This document shows, piece after piece, positions 54,343 to 64,000 of a DNA stretch of 64,000 nucleotides. Source of the DNA: Schlesneria paludicola DSM 18645. Lineage in GTDB: Bacteria > Planctomycetota > Planctomycetia > Planctomycetales > Planctomycetaceae. The notes under the pieces are model-generated. The model ran no database searches. It worked only from the letters and a program-made list of their open reading frames with translations, and had not been told where the DNA came from. Made by a program: the position numbers and the translations under genes. The stretch spans positions 1,946,658 to 2,010,657 of the forward strand of contig NZ_JH636435.1 of assembly GCF_000255655.1 (NCBI RefSeq), in the 5' to 3' direction. How positions within the stretch are numbered: the stretch's first letter is position 1; every line of letters begins with the position of its first letter.

Positions 54343-55428
54343 TCAATCGTTGAACAGCCACATCTGTCCGGATTTCGGGATGGGCCGCACGAACTGCGAC
54401 GTATCAAGTTCTTCGTGCTTTTGGTTGAGTCCATATTTATTAGCAAAGACTTCAAACGTCTGACGAATCTGATCGGCAATTTGTCCACGGCCTGTCATCC
54501 GCGTTGAAAAGTCCGCTTCGTACAGCTTTCCCCCTCTGGTATCTCGCAACCGGGATTCGATCCGTTCTCGTTGGTTGGGAAGGGCGACGGCCAGCCAATC
54601 CAGGAACACCGGTTTGACCGTGTGAGGCAGACGAAGCAGGACATACCCTGCGGATGTCGCGCCGGCCTCGCTGGCGGCCTTAAGAACCGAGGGGATCTGT
54701 GAGTCGTTCAAACTGGGAATCACCGGTGCGATCATCACATGCGTCGGCACGCCGGCATCCGTCAATTCACGGAGTGCGCGCAATCGTGCTCGCGGGCTGC
54801 TGGTTCGAGGCTCCATGCTGCGTGTGAGTGCTTGATCCAATGTCGTAATACTGATCGCAACGCTGACCAGATTCCGTTCGGCCATCTGCCGCAACAAGTC
54901 AATGTCGCGAGTCACGAGCGCGTTCTTCGTTACGATGGCGATCGGCTGACGTGCCGCAAGTGCGACTTCCAGGCACTTTCGCGTCAATTGAAAATGACGC
55001 TCGGCAGGCTGATAGCAGTCTGTCACGCCCGACATCATCACGATTTCCGGCCGGTAACGGTCACGGGCCAGCCAGTCACGAAACAGTTCCGGTGCGCGTT
55101 CTTTCACAAAAATCTTGGTCTCGAAATCCAGCCCCGCGCTCAGATCCAGATACTCGTGCGTCGGTCGCGCGTAGCAGTAGCTGCACCCATGAGAACACCC
55201 GCGGTACGGGTTGATGCTGTAACGAAAGAAGACATCCGGGCTGTCGTTCTCGGTGACCACCGACTTCGACAAATCAGAAAAGTACTGCGTCTTGGTGCGA
55301 GGCGGATTTTCCTCTGACGATTCGTCGAACGAATCTTCATCAACGACCACCTCAATCCGCGCGAAACGGTTGGTGGGATTGCTTTGAGCGCCGCGCCCCA
55401 CCTCTCCTGGTCGAATTGGATCGGTCAT
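54343..55428 (-). CDS. PA0069-family radical SAM protein
   Basis: 361 residues. The radical SAM iron-sulfur motif is CSHGCSYCYARP, preceded by SINPYRGC. The N-terminal GRGAQSNPTNRF is typical of the PA0069 group, as is EIVMMSGVTDCYQPAE. Related proteins include spore photoproduct lyase-like enzymes; the exact reaction of this group is not known. The frame is open to 55578, but the ATG at 55428 gives the usual N-terminus. It is convergent with the Nramp-like gene. Confidence 0.92.
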   Translation of the reverse strand: MTDPIRPGEVGRGAQSNPTNRFARIEVVVDEDSFDESSEENPPRTKTQYFSDLSKSVVTENDSPDVFFRYSINPYRGCSHGCSYCYARPTHEYLDLSAGLDFETKIFVKERAPELFRDWLARDRYRPEIVMMSGVTDCYQPAERHFQLTRKCLEVALAARQPIAIVTKNALVTRDIDLLRQMAERNLVSVAISITTLDQALTRSMEPRTSSPRARLRALRELTDAGVPTHVMIAPVIPSLNDSQIPSVLKAASEAGATSAGYVLLRLPHTVKPVFLDWLAVALPNQRERIESRLRDTRGGKLYEADFSTRMTGRGQIADQIRQTFEVFANKYGLNQKHEELDTSQFVRPIPKSGQMWLFND

Positions 55429-55986
55429 CTGACGAATTTCCGTAAGCCTGAATACCGGCCAGCACTCGTTCGCAACGTCAGAACAGTCGGCGTTGATGGT
55501 CTCAATTCGGACAACCGCACGGTGTCCGTCACAGGTCGCGAATTCACCTGCCGCCTTGAATGGTATGGCACCGCTCAAGAAAAGTGAACGAGTTTCTCAT
55601 TGTTTCGTCACTGGATCCGAGCCGGAACGGTTTCCCATCAGCCACAGAATGAGAATTGCCCGTTTGCTGTACAAAGACCGAGTATAGTGCCGCAATCGGA
55701 CTCGCAAGGGATATTGCAGCCCAACGATTAATCCGGTCCGGTCCCCATCCGATCTCCAAAAAACCTTTGCGTGAGTTCGGAAACTCGGGAACTTCCGCAA
55801 TCGTCGTTCGTCTATTACGCTTCGGCTACCACAGTCCCCGTCACAGTAGAAATCGTCGAGCGGCCCTTGGATTTCGCCCAGTGTGGATGACGAGAATCAC
55901 CATTGCCTGGCAAATACCCACTCGCACGGTGTTCGATCACACTCACCGTTGTTCACGCGCAGCAGCGCACGTAATGAGGAGTCGTC
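55429..55986. other. Divergent spacer before the giant secreted protein gene
   Basis: About 560 bases with no credible gene and no long repeat. It must hold promoters for the radical SAM gene (minus) and the giant gene (plus). Confidence 0.35.
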
Positions 55987-58900
55987 ATGCGTCGTCTCGC
56001 ACTCGTCGGAGCATTGGCAATGACTTGGATGTCCACAAGCTATGGTGGCGAAATTGATTTTGTCGAGGACTTTGCCTTGGCACAGGATCGCGCGGCCGTG
56101 CTGAAGCAATTGGTCCCGGGAACCGAGGAGTATAGTTACTACCACGCGCTGCACTACATTCAGACCGAACAATTCGACAAACTTGATTCGCTGCTGACGG
56201 CGTGGGTCCAGCGACATGGCGAAACTCAACGTGTCGTGGAAATCCGGACGCGATTCGCACTCGCCAATTACGACAAGAATCCGCGCAAGACGCTTGAGTA
56301 TCTCAGAACGCGACTGGGCGTCACCTATCCGCACCAGAAGGAAGAGCTCGATGCCGAGCCCAACCTGCCCACAGCGCTCGAGCCAACGTTGATCTCGCGC
56401 GAAGCGTATCTGCAACGAGCCAAGGCAACGTCGCCCGGCAATCTTAATGCGTTCGAAGACAGCGCACTCGATTGGCTCGTTTCTACCGAATTGGATCCGA
56501 TCCTGCGCCGGGCACTTTTGTCGCGGATCACTCGGCCCGACTATGACCGCTTCGCACAGTTGATTCTTGACGACTTGAATAGCGAACGGTCCGGGGGATT
56601 TGGCTCATTGCCCATTCACCGGCAATTGCTTGTTCCTCAGTTGGAAGAACTGGTCAAAGCCAAGCCAGATCTGCTGAATCAACAAAACTTCGTGATCACC
56701 TATTTGTCCAAGCTGCAGCCCACGGCCGATGAAGACTGGCGTCATAATCCACGACAACTAGAAGCCTATCTCGATCGCCTGCAGAAATTCGTCAATCGCC
56801 TTTCACCTGCCCATAACTCACTGAAGTCGCACATACTCTATCACCGTCTGGTTCTCGATCGGATGCGAGGCACGCTGAGCAAAGAGCGGTTTATCGAATA
56901 TCTCAAACTGCCCCGAAATGTCGCCTATCTCTCGAAGAAAATGCTCGCGTCGGACGAGTTGAAACGTTTCCCCAGCGATCTGAACGCGAACTACAACGGC
57001 GTGACGCTGCTGGCGCCCATCGTCAACGACGAACCACTCGTCCGAAGCTATCTCGCCCATTTCTTGACAGATGCGACGAATACCAAAGAGTTTGAACCCT
57101 ACGTCAATGACGTCTATCTGAAACTTCTGTTCGCGGAAGTCAAAATTGTGAACGGCCTGGGCGACGCCGAACAGTGGGCGGCCCTCTTGCCACCGGCGGA
57201 CTTTCAACGCCTGAAGGAACGTGTCGACCTGGATTTCGCCGTCACGAACAAGACCCAGTTTGATCCCGATGAACACGTAAAGCTGGATTTGTTCATCAAG
57301 AACGCGGGCACGCTGATCGTCAAAGTTTACGAGATCAATACTCAAAGTTATTACCGCGAGCAGCGTCGCGAAGTTGATACCGACATGAGTCTGGACGGCC
57401 TCGTGGCGAACGTCGAACAAACGTATTCGATTCAGGAAGGCCCGTTGCGACGCGTTGCCAAGTCGTTTGAGTTTCCTCAACTCGACAAACCGGGCGTCTA
57501 CATCATCGATTTCATCGGCAACGGCCGCAGCAGCCGCGCTCTTGTCAGAAAAGGACGTCTGCGACATCTCGTCCGGACCACACCCACCGGACAACGATTC
57601 ACAATCCTCAATGAGAAGAACGAACTCGTCAAAGACGCGGTTCTGTGGATGAGTGGCCACGAGTACACGTCCAGTGCCGATGGAACCATCGTCGTGCCCT
57701 TTACGAATCAGGCGCAGCGTGAACCGATTGTCATCTCACGCGGCACTCAGGCTTCGCTGGACTTTTTCCAACACGAAGTCGAGGCCTACGTGCTGTCGGC
57801 CGGGTTTTACGTCGATCGCGAGTCTTTGCTGACTCGAAAGACGGCTCAATTGCTGGTCCGTGCGGGCCTGGCAAGCGGTGGCACACCCTTGTCACTGTCG
57901 CTGTTGGACGAGGTGAAGTTGAAAATCATCTCGACCGACCTGGACGGCATCGCTTCGTCACAAGAACTGCCGGACTTCAAGCTGTTCGAAGATCGCGAAT
58001 CGATTCATGAGTTCCAGGTGCCACAACGTCTCGCATCGCTTAACTTCGAGCTCACGGCGAAAGTTAAAAAGCTAAGTGCGGGCGGAACCAAAGTCGATCT
58101 GTCCGCGGTCAGCTTGGTGACCTTGAACGGCATCGATCGCACCGAAAAAATCGAAGACCTGCATCTCGTCCGTACACCAGATGGTTACGTGGTGGAATTA
58201 CGAGGGAAAACGGGGGAACCTCGCGCGTCGCGTCCGGTCGAATTGGAGTTCAAACATCGTGATTTCCGCGAATCGTTGTCGTTCACGCTGAAAACCGATG
58301 CCGCAGGGCGCATCAATCTTGGTCCCCTCGCCGAGATTGCGACGATCACGGCTCACGGTATTGCATCCGGTGGTGAAGGCAGTTCCTCCGACATCCCGGA
58401 GGTCTGGAAACTCTCCATTGATACACACACGTATCGGCAGACGGTCCATGGCAAAGTCGGTGAGCCCATCACACTGCCATTCCTGGGACGCAATGGACTA
58501 TCGGCCAGCCGTGAGGAAGCCCTCACCATTCGCAATGAACTGTCGCTGCTCGAAGTTCGCAACGATGTGTTTGTCATCGATCGAACCGATCTGGTGTCGG
58601 TCAAAAACGGAATGATCGTAATCGCAAAGCTTCCCGCAGGAGACTTCGAACTTTGGTTGAAGGCCACGAACCAGCGCCTTCGCATTCGCGTCACAGACGG
58701 CCCCGTGCTGGACCACTTTGTGCTCGGCCAGTCTCGACAGCTCGAAACGCCGCCACTCGCACCGCTGCAGATCGAATCGATCAAAGCTGCGAACGACGTC
58801 CTGACGGTCAAGCTGCAGAACGCGACGAAATTCAGTCGCGTCCATGTGTTCGCCACACGATATAGTCCCGCCTACAATTCGGCGGTCGAACTCGGAAACG

Positions 58901-61900
58901 TTCGGGGCGCAGAACCGTATCTCTTCCAGCAAACTCCTCCCGAATCTGTGTATTTGACAGGTCGTAATATTGGCGATGAGTATCGGTATATCATCGATCG
59001 CAAATACGCCACGAAGTTCCCGGGCAACACGCTCGACCGCCCGTCATTGTTGCTGAATCCGTGGTCGGTTCGCGCGACCGACACGGGAGAACAACAAGCG
59101 GCAGGGGGCGACCAATACGGGGCGACGCCTCAATCGGCTCCTAGCGCCTCTGAGCGAACCATGGCGGCGATGGAAGCGGGAATCGGCAGAAACCAACTAC
59201 GATTCGCCAATCTGGATTTTCTGGAACACACATCGGCGGTCCTGGTCAATCTGATGCCCAACGAGGATGGCATCATCCAGATTCCATTCGCCGCCCTGGG
59301 CCAGCATCAGGAAATCCATGTCGTCGCCGTTGACCCGATCAACACGACCGCTCGCAGCGTCGCGCTCGCCGAACGAAAGGTCGACCTTGTCGATCTGCGG
59401 CTGATCGCCGGACTCGATCCGAAGGAACACTTCTCAAAGCAGAAGCAGATCAGCGTCGTACCCATGGGTCAATCGCTGACATTCAACGACATCACGACCT
59501 CGAAATTTGAAGTCTACGACAGTCTCACACGGGTCTATAGTCTGTATGCGACGCTGTCGAAAGACGCAAAACTGGCCGAGTTCTCGTTCCTCTTGAACTG
59601 GCCCAAACTGAAAGACGACGAGAAACGTACGTTGTACTCCAAGCACGCCAGCCACGAACTGTCGCTCTTCCTGTCGAAGAAAGATCCCGAATTCTTCCAG
59701 GCGGTGATCAAACCCTATCTGGCCAATAAGAAGGACAAGACGTTCGTCGACCGCTTCCTGCTCGAAGACGACCTTTCCGAATTCTTATCGCCGTGGCGTT
59801 ATGGACAGCTCAATATTCCTGAACGCATTCTGCTGGCCCGACGCCTGCAAGACGAACGATCGCATACCGCGCGACACGTCGCCGATCTGTATGCCAAACT
59901 GCCGCCCGACATCGACAATTTCATTCGCCTGTTCGACACCGCCGTGAAACGAAGCTCGCTCGAAACAGACGATGAATTTGGAGCAGACTCGGCGAGAGAG
60001 GTTGAATTCGAACGCCGCCAATCGGGCCGCCAAGAAGCTCACCCCGTCCCCGGAATGATGGGCGGAGGGATGGGTGGAGGAATGTCTGGACTGAAGAGCC
60101 ATTCCGTCCGAGATCGAGCGATGAAGCAGGACGAGAAATCCACGGAACAGGATGCGGCCAAAGCAGTGCCCTCGAAAACACCGCTGAGCCGCAGTTTGAA
60201 AAAAGCAGTAGAAACGAACTCAGGGAATGGCATTGCGGGAGTGAACGAACCACCCACGCACCACCTATTCTATTCGCAAAGCCCCCTGCCTGAAGCCGTT
60301 CGCGCTCTTTACCGCAAACTCGACAAGACAATGGAGTGGGCCGAGAACAACTATCATCACATCACGATCGATCAACAGACCCCAGATCTGATCACCACCA
60401 ATGCCTTCTGGAGAGATTTCGCCCAGCACGATCCCGCGAAACCGTTCCTGTCCAAAAATCTGGCGGACGCGTCGAGGAACTTCCCGGAAATGATGTTCGC
60501 GCTGGCGGTGCTCGATCTGCCATTCGAATCACCTAAGCACGAATCCAAACTTGACGGAGCGAAGCTGACAATCACCGCCGGTGGTCCTCTGGTGGTCTAT
60601 CACGAAGAGGTCAAGACCGTGTCCATAGAAAAGGACGCCACAGCCAAGATTCTGGTCAGCCAGAACTTTTTCCGTGAGGGTGACCGTACTCGGATCGAAG
60701 ACGGCGAAGAAGTTGATAAGTTTGTTTCAGACGAATTTCTCGTTCACGTGGTTTACGGCTGCGAAATCGTCGTCACAAATCCCTCGTCGACTCGGCAGAA
60801 GTTGAATTTGCTGCTGCAAATCCCACGCGGTGCGATTCCGGTTCTGAACAGCCAGTCGACGAAGACCGTTCATCTGCAGCTCGATGCGTTCGATACGGAG
60901 ACTGTCGAATACCACTTCTACTTCCCCGCGGCAGGAATGTATCCCCATTTCCCCGTTCATGTCGCCAAGACTGAAGAACTGATCGCATTCGCCGCGCCGT
61001 TGACTTTTAACGTTGTCGACAAGCCGAGCAAGATGGACACCGGATCGTGGGACTATGTCTCGCAATACGCGTCGACCGATGAATTGCTTAATTTCCTCGA
61101 CAAGCAGAATGTGGATGCTCTGAACCTGTCGCGAATCGCCTGGCGAATGCAGGATGCAAAAGTGTTTGCGGCCGTGGTGACGAAACTGACACAGCGTCAT
61201 GTTTACAACAACACGCTTTGGTCGTACGCCTTGAAACACAATGTGGCCGAAGCCGTTCGCGAATACCTGTTGCACTCGGAACAATTCGTCAATGATTGTG
61301 GCGGACGACTCAAGAGCTCGCTGCTCACGATCGATCCGGTCGCACGGCGAACGTTTGAGCACCTGGAATACAAACCCCTCGTCAACGCGCGCAGCCATGC
61401 CTTGGGCCGCCGCCGACAGATCGTCAACGATCGACTGCATCTTCAGTACCACCAGACGCTGAAGCAACTCGCGTATGAACGAACGCTGGCTGATGACGAC
61501 CTGCTGACGGTGACGTATTACCTGCTGCTACAGGATCGCATTGAAGAAGCGATCAAGACGTTCGGTCGGGTCAATCCGGACAAGGTCGCCACGAAGATTC
61601 AGTACGACTACTGCGCCGCGTACCTCGATTTCTTCACCGATGATCATCAACGAGCCCGCTCGATTGCCGACAAATACGCCAGTCACCCCGTTGATCGATG
61701 GCGACAAACGTTCGCGACAATTCGGACCCAACTGGACGAAGCCGAAGGGAAGGGTGTCGCCCCCGCCACAGATGAGGATCGCAATCGCCAGCAGGATCAA
61801 CTGGCGTCTACGGAACCGAGCTTTGAGTTCACGGTCGAAGGACGACAGATCAAACTGGATTACCAGCATTTGAAATCGGTTCGCGTGAATTTCTATGAGA

Positions 61901-62418
61901 TGGATGTCGAGCTGTTGTTCAGCCGCAATCCGTTCGCGCAGCAGTTTCAGGGGCAGTTCAGTTCCATCAAACCCAACCTGTCACTCGACGTGACGCTGAG
62001 TGACGACGACAAGCCCGCCACCGATTCCAAGAGCAAATCGACCGTAAAGTCGATCGACCTACCGGCCGCACTGCAGAACAAGAATATCCTGGTCGAAATC
62101 GTCGGCGCCGGTACAACGAAGACACATCCGCACTATTCCCATTCGCTGGCGGTGCAGGTCATCGAGACCTACGGCCAGGTGAAAGTCACCGATCAGGGCA
62201 CGGGAAAACCAATCCCCAAAGCCTACGTCAAAGTCTATGCTCAAATGGCCAACGGTCAGGTGAAGTTCTACAAAGACGGGTACACCGATCTCCGGGGCCG
62301 TTTCGACTTCGCCTCGCTCAACACCAACGACCTGGACGTCGCCGTGAAGTTCTCCATTATGATCCTCAGCGATCAGCAAGGGGCTCTGGTTCGCGAAGCC
62401 CATCCTCCGAAACAATAG
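55987..62418 (+). CDS. Very large secreted protein of eukaryote-like type
   Basis: 2,143 residues. A short signal peptide (LALVGALAMTWMSTSYG) directs export. Residues 20-450 are helical, TPR-like. The middle (about 430-1,140) is rich in beta strands arranged like repeated macroglobulin-type domains. A Gly/Met hinge (MMGGGMGGGMSG) lies near 1,357 in a polar linker. The rest alternates beta and helical segments and ends with a regulatory-like beta domain (YGQVKVTDQGTGKPIPKAYV, then VKFYKDGYTDLRGRFDFASL) and REAHPP. The C-terminal pattern is one I associate with large proteins of protists and oomycetes, so an ancient exchange is possible. No thioester motif is seen. The function is unknown; I infer a surface or periplasmic role. 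Confidence 0.85.
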   Translation: MRRLALVGALAMTWMSTSYGGEIDFVEDFALAQDRAAVLKQLVPGTEEYSYYHALHYIQTEQFDKLDSLLTAWVQRHGETQRVVEIRTRFALANYDKNPRKTLEYLRTRLGVTYPHQKEELDAEPNLPTALEPTLISREAYLQRAKATSPGNLNAFEDSALDWLVSTELDPILRRALLSRITRPDYDRFAQLILDDLNSERSGGFGSLPIHRQLLVPQLEELVKAKPDLLNQQNFVITYLSKLQPTADEDWRHNPRQLEAYLDRLQKFVNRLSPAHNSLKSHILYHRLVLDRMRGTLSKERFIEYLKLPRNVAYLSKKMLASDELKRFPSDLNANYNGVTLLAPIVNDEPLVRSYLAHFLTDATNTKEFEPYVNDVYLKLLFAEVKIVNGLGDAEQWAALLPPADFQRLKERVDLDFAVTNKTQFDPDEHVKLDLFIKNAGTLIVKVYEINTQSYYREQRREVDTDMSLDGLVANVEQTYSIQEGPLRRVAKSFEFPQLDKPGVYIIDFIGNGRSSRALVRKGRLRHLVRTTPTGQRFTILNEKNELVKDAVLWMSGHEYTSSADGTIVVPFTNQAQREPIVISRGTQASLDFFQHEVEAYVLSAGFYVDRESLLTRKTAQLLVRAGLASGGTPLSLSLLDEVKLKIISTDLDGIASSQELPDFKLFEDRESIHEFQVPQRLASLNFELTAKVKKLSAGGTKVDLSAVSLVTLNGIDRTEKIEDLHLVRTPDGYVVELRGKTGEPRASRPVELEFKHRDFRESLSFTLKTDAAGRINLGPLAEIATITAHGIASGGEGSSSDIPEVWKLSIDTHTYRQTVHGKVGEPITLPFLGRNGLSASREEALTIRNELSLLEVRNDVFVIDRTDLVSVKNGMIVIAKLPAGDFELWLKATNQRLRIRVTDGPVLDHFVLGQSRQLETPPLAPLQIESIKAANDVLTVKLQNATKFSRVHVFATRYSPAYNSAVELGNVRGAEPYLFQQTPPESVYLTGRNIGDEYRYIIDRKYATKFPGNTLDRPSLLLNPWSVRATDTGEQQAAGGDQYGATPQSAPSASERTMAAMEAGIGRNQLRFANLDFLEHTSAVLVNLMPNEDGIIQIPFAALGQHQEIHVVAVDPINTTARSVALAERKVDLVDLRLIAGLDPKEHFSKQKQISVVPMGQSLTFNDITTSKFEVYDSLTRVYSLYATLSKDAKLAEFSFLLNWPKLKDDEKRTLYSKHASHELSLFLSKKDPEFFQAVIKPYLANKKDKTFVDRFLLEDDLSEFLSPWRYGQLNIPERILLARRLQDERSHTARHVADLYAKLPPDIDNFIRLFDTAVKRSSLETDDEFGADSAREVEFERRQSGRQEAHPVPGMMGGGMGGGMSGLKSHSVRDRAMKQDEKSTEQDAAKAVPSKTPLSRSLKKAVETNSGNGIAGVNEPPTHHLFYSQSPLPEAVRALYRKLDKTMEWAENNYHHITIDQQTPDLITTNAFWRDFAQHDPAKPFLSKNLADASRNFPEMMFALAVLDLPFESPKHESKLDGAKLTITAGGPLVVYHEEVKTVSIEKDATAKILVSQNFFREGDRTRIEDGEEVDKFVSDEFLVHVVYGCEIVVTNPSSTRQKLNLLLQIPRGAIPVLNSQSTKTVHLQLDAFDTETVEYHFYFPAAGMYPHFPVHVAKTEELIAFAAPLTFNVVDKPSKMDTGSWDYVSQYASTDELLNFLDKQNVDALNLSRIAWRMQDAKVFAAVVTKLTQRHVYNNTLWSYALKHNVAEAVREYLLHSEQFVNDCGGRLKSSLLTIDPVARRTFEHLEYKPLVNARSHALGRRRQIVNDRLHLQYHQTLKQLAYERTLADDDLLTVTYYLLLQDRIEEAIKTFGRVNPDKVATKIQYDYCAAYLDFFTDDHQRARSIADKYASHPVDRWRQTFATIRTQLDEAEGKGVAPATDEDRNRQQDQLASTEPSFEFTVEGRQIKLDYQHLKSVRVNFYEMDVELLFSRNPFAQQFQGQFSSIKPNLSLDVTLSDDDKPATDSKSKSTVKSIDLPAALQNKNILVEIVGAGTTKTHPHYSHSLAVQVIETYGQVKVTDQGTGKPIPKAYVKVYAQMANGQVKFYKDGYTDLRGRFDFASLNTNDLDVAVKFSIMILSDQQGALVREAHPPKQ

Positions 62419-62432
62419 ATTGATCCCGATCC

Positions 62433-62468
62433 AGCATGGCACTGCTTGGAATCAGGCAGTGCCATGCT
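62433..62468 (+). terminator. Hairpin after the giant gene
   Basis: Perfect 13-bp stem AGCATGGCACTGC / GCAGTGCCATGCT with a ten-base loop, 14 bases past the stop codon. Only a weak T run (GTTAAT) follows. Confidence 0.7.
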
Positions 62469-62499
62469 GTTAATCGGCGACTCCTGCCGAACCGGTTGC

Positions 62500-62626
62500 C
62501 GTTCATAGCCCGAAGAGAGGGGTACAGGCACATTTTCCCGGTTCAATTGGAATCCACAGTGCATCTACGAAGGGCAAGTCTTCCCTTTACCGCGGGAAAA
62601 TGAACCAGTCCCCGGCCTGTGAACGG
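62500..62626 (-). repeat. Element with ends like repeat family A
   Basis: On the minus strand it contains GGGGACTGGTTCATTTTCCC near one end and GGGAAAATGTGCCTGTACCCC near the other, flanked by CCGTTCATAGCC and GGCCTGTGAACGG as imperfect inverted repeats. The GGGGACTGG and GTGCCTGT(A/C)CCC blocks match the ends of family A, but the core is different. The rest of the spacer to 62858 shows no gene. Confidence 0.55.
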
Positions 62627-62858
62627 TTATGCCGAACAAGACTGGATCTGAATCTCTTATCAAGGAGCAGCAGTCCAGTAGGACCGCACGGTCACGTGGG
62701 TTTCCCACTTCACTATTTCACAATAGGGCATTGAAGTACTTTTTCTTGAACTAGATGGATCAATTAATGAACTAGCGCCAGTGGTTCCGATGAGGAAAAC
62801 GCAAACGCTTCGTCGAAGTGCTTGCATGGGCTGACCTCATCTCATCATTGGCATTGCA

Positions 62859-64000
62859 ATGTCATCGCGCTCCCCCCGAATCCTCGTCACCGGTTCGAGC
62901 CTGTTCTTCTCCGCACGGTTGATCCACGACCTGGGTCGGCGAGGAGCATCGGTGACGGCCGCCGACAGCCTGACATTTTCGGCAGGCAAGTTTTCCCGGT
63001 ATACGAAGCGTCGCCTGAAACTGCCACGCGTCAACCAGGACCCCGGTCGCTACCTGGAAACATTGGTTAAAGAACTGCGGTCGCAGCCGTACGACTTACT
63101 GCTGCCCACGTTCGAAGAGTCGCTGTTGCTGTCGGAATACGAGTCTGAGTTGCGGCCGTATACCCGGCTGTTACTACCTGACTTCTCGTCGATGTACAGC
63201 CTGCACCATAAACCAAGCTTACACAAGCTTTGCCAGTCATTGGACCTGCCCACACCGCCGACCCTGGTTCCAAAAAATTCAGATCAATTGCCGATGATCT
63301 CGGATCAACTCGGCTTTCCAGTTGTGGTCAAGCTGCCTGGTGGAAACAACTCCGTCGGACGATCGTTCTGCAACAATTCTGATGAATTGAAACGCACCTT
63401 CGAACAGCAGGCGGCCTTGCACGCCAAAGATGGGTCCGGGCAACCCTTCGTACAGAAAAAGATCGAGGGTGATCTTATCTGCACGCTGAGCTTCTGTTCG
63501 CAAGGTCACAAGTTGGGTGAAGTTGTTTATCGCACCCTCAGAATGTTTCCCGAAGCGGGCGGAACATCTGCACATCGGCAATCGATCGAACACCCCGAGA
63601 TCTCGCGTATTTCGAAACGATTGATCGCCGCCAGTGGATGGTCAGGCTTTTTGGGTCTCGATTTCTTGCTCGAACGGGAAACGGGAATTCCCTACGTGAT
63701 CGACGCGAACGTCCGGGCTAATCCTGCAATCCATTTAGGATTCTGCTCGGGATTGGATTGGACCCAGCTCATTTTTGACATTGCGAAAGACAAGACACCA
63801 GCCGTCCAGACCGCACGAACAGGCGTCAGCGTCCACACGGTCTTGATGGACGTCGTATGGCTGCTCGAAGGACTTCACCCTCGAACAGGCGGCATTCGAC
63901 GGTTCCCGCAACGTCTTCGCGAATTCATCACGCCTCCTTGGCCCGTGCATTCGCGCGGCGACCTTGTCGCAACCGGCGAAGTGGCCTCGAGCGTCATCCT
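62859..64000 (+). CDS. ATP-grasp family protein (3' part beyond the window)
   Basis: At least 380 residues, cut by the right edge with no stop. The N-terminus is a Rossmann-like fold (RILVTGSSLFFSARLIHDLG), then the pre-ATP-grasp part (LLLPTFEESLLLSEYESE) and an ATP-grasp core: GFPVVVKLPGGNNSVG with the ATP-binding lysine, KIEGDLICTLSF, and FLGLDFLLERETG followed by YVIDANVRANPA with the metal-binding acid and Asn. It probably ligates a carboxylate to an amine or similar group; the substrate is not clear. The start at ATG 62859 is the first in frame. Confidence 0.87.
   Translation, partial: MSSRSPRILVTGSSLFFSARLIHDLGRRGASVTAADSLTFSAGKFSRYTKRRLKLPRVNQDPGRYLETLVKELRSQPYDLLLPTFEESLLLSEYESELRPYTRLLLPDFSSMYSLHHKPSLHKLCQSLDLPTPPTLVPKNSDQLPMISDQLGFPVVVKLPGGNNSVGRSFCNNSDELKRTFEQQAALHAKDGSGQPFVQKKIEGDLICTLSFCSQGHKLGEVVYRTLRMFPEAGGTSAHRQSIEHPEISRISKRLIAASGWSGFLGLDFLLERETGIPYVIDANVRANPAIHLGFCSGLDWTQLIFDIAKDKTPAVQTARTGVSVHTVLMDVVWLLEGLHPRTGGIRRFPQRLREFITPPWPVHSRGDLVATGEVASSVI

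Overview
The window looks like chromosomal DNA of a planctomycete, probably from the Planctomycetaceae/Schlesneria side of the phylum. This is an inference from gene content. It carries a DUF1559 pseudopilin-like protein with an H-X9-DG motif, two ECF sigma factor / Ser-Thr kinase pairs, a 2,143-residue secreted protein of eukaryote-like type, a GldFG-type ABC locus, short gene islands separated by non-coding spacers, and several families of palindromic intergenic repeats. No phage, CRISPR array, rRNA or transposase gene is visible. One tRNA-Ala(GGC) is present.

Layout. 0.1-7 kb (minus strand): an ECF sigma factor and a membrane Ser/Thr kinase, followed by a MacA/MacB-type efflux pair. 7-10.3 kb: two palindromic repeats, a small two-helix membrane protein, a possibly decayed gene, a 77-residue protein, and a tspO-uvsE operon in which UvsE carries a C-terminal GIY-YIG nuclease and which ends in a truncated VOC gene. 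10.5-17.4 kb: tRNA-Ala with its terminator, a coiled-coil/winged-helix protein, tail-specific protease, an ABC exporter pair and an MFS transporter. 17.7-20.4 kb: a second kinase/sigma pair in which the kinase has a predicted periplasmic haem-binding DUF3365 domain. 20.6-27.3 kb (plus): a Tat-exported protein, an aldolase-like protein, leuC, a cysteine-rich Tat lipoprotein and an FHA protein. 27.4-35.8 kb (minus): a DUF4340 / GldF-GldG / ATPase locus and a SurA-like membrane protein. 36-39.7 kb (plus): topA and hisF. 39.7-41 kb is repeat-rich spacer. 41-46.8 kb: surE, a paralogue of the 7.3-kb membrane protein, tsaE, and a P-type ATPase fused to an HflK-like SPFH domain. 46.8-47.4 kb: a REP-like cluster with a MITE-like insertion. 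47.4-64 kb: an enolase-superfamily enzyme, slyX, the DUF1559 protein, a phosphodiesterase-like protein, a Ser-rich repeat protein, an Nramp-like transporter, a PA0069-type radical SAM protein, the giant secreted protein, and an ATP-grasp gene cut by the right edge.

How the genes connect. The clearest functional groups are: the two sigma/kinase pairs (signal transduction); tspO-uvsE (photo-oxidative and UV damage, inferred); the MacAB and ATPase/permease exporters; the GldFG-like locus; and single housekeeping genes (leuC, hisF, topA, surE, tsaE, tRNA-Ala). The most unusual items are the P-ATPase/SPFH fusion, the haem-domain Ser/Thr kinase overlapping an ECF sigma gene, the UvsE/GIY-YIG fusion, the Cys-rich Tat lipoprotein, and the repeat families, including a 129-bp element inserted precisely inside a REP palindrome.
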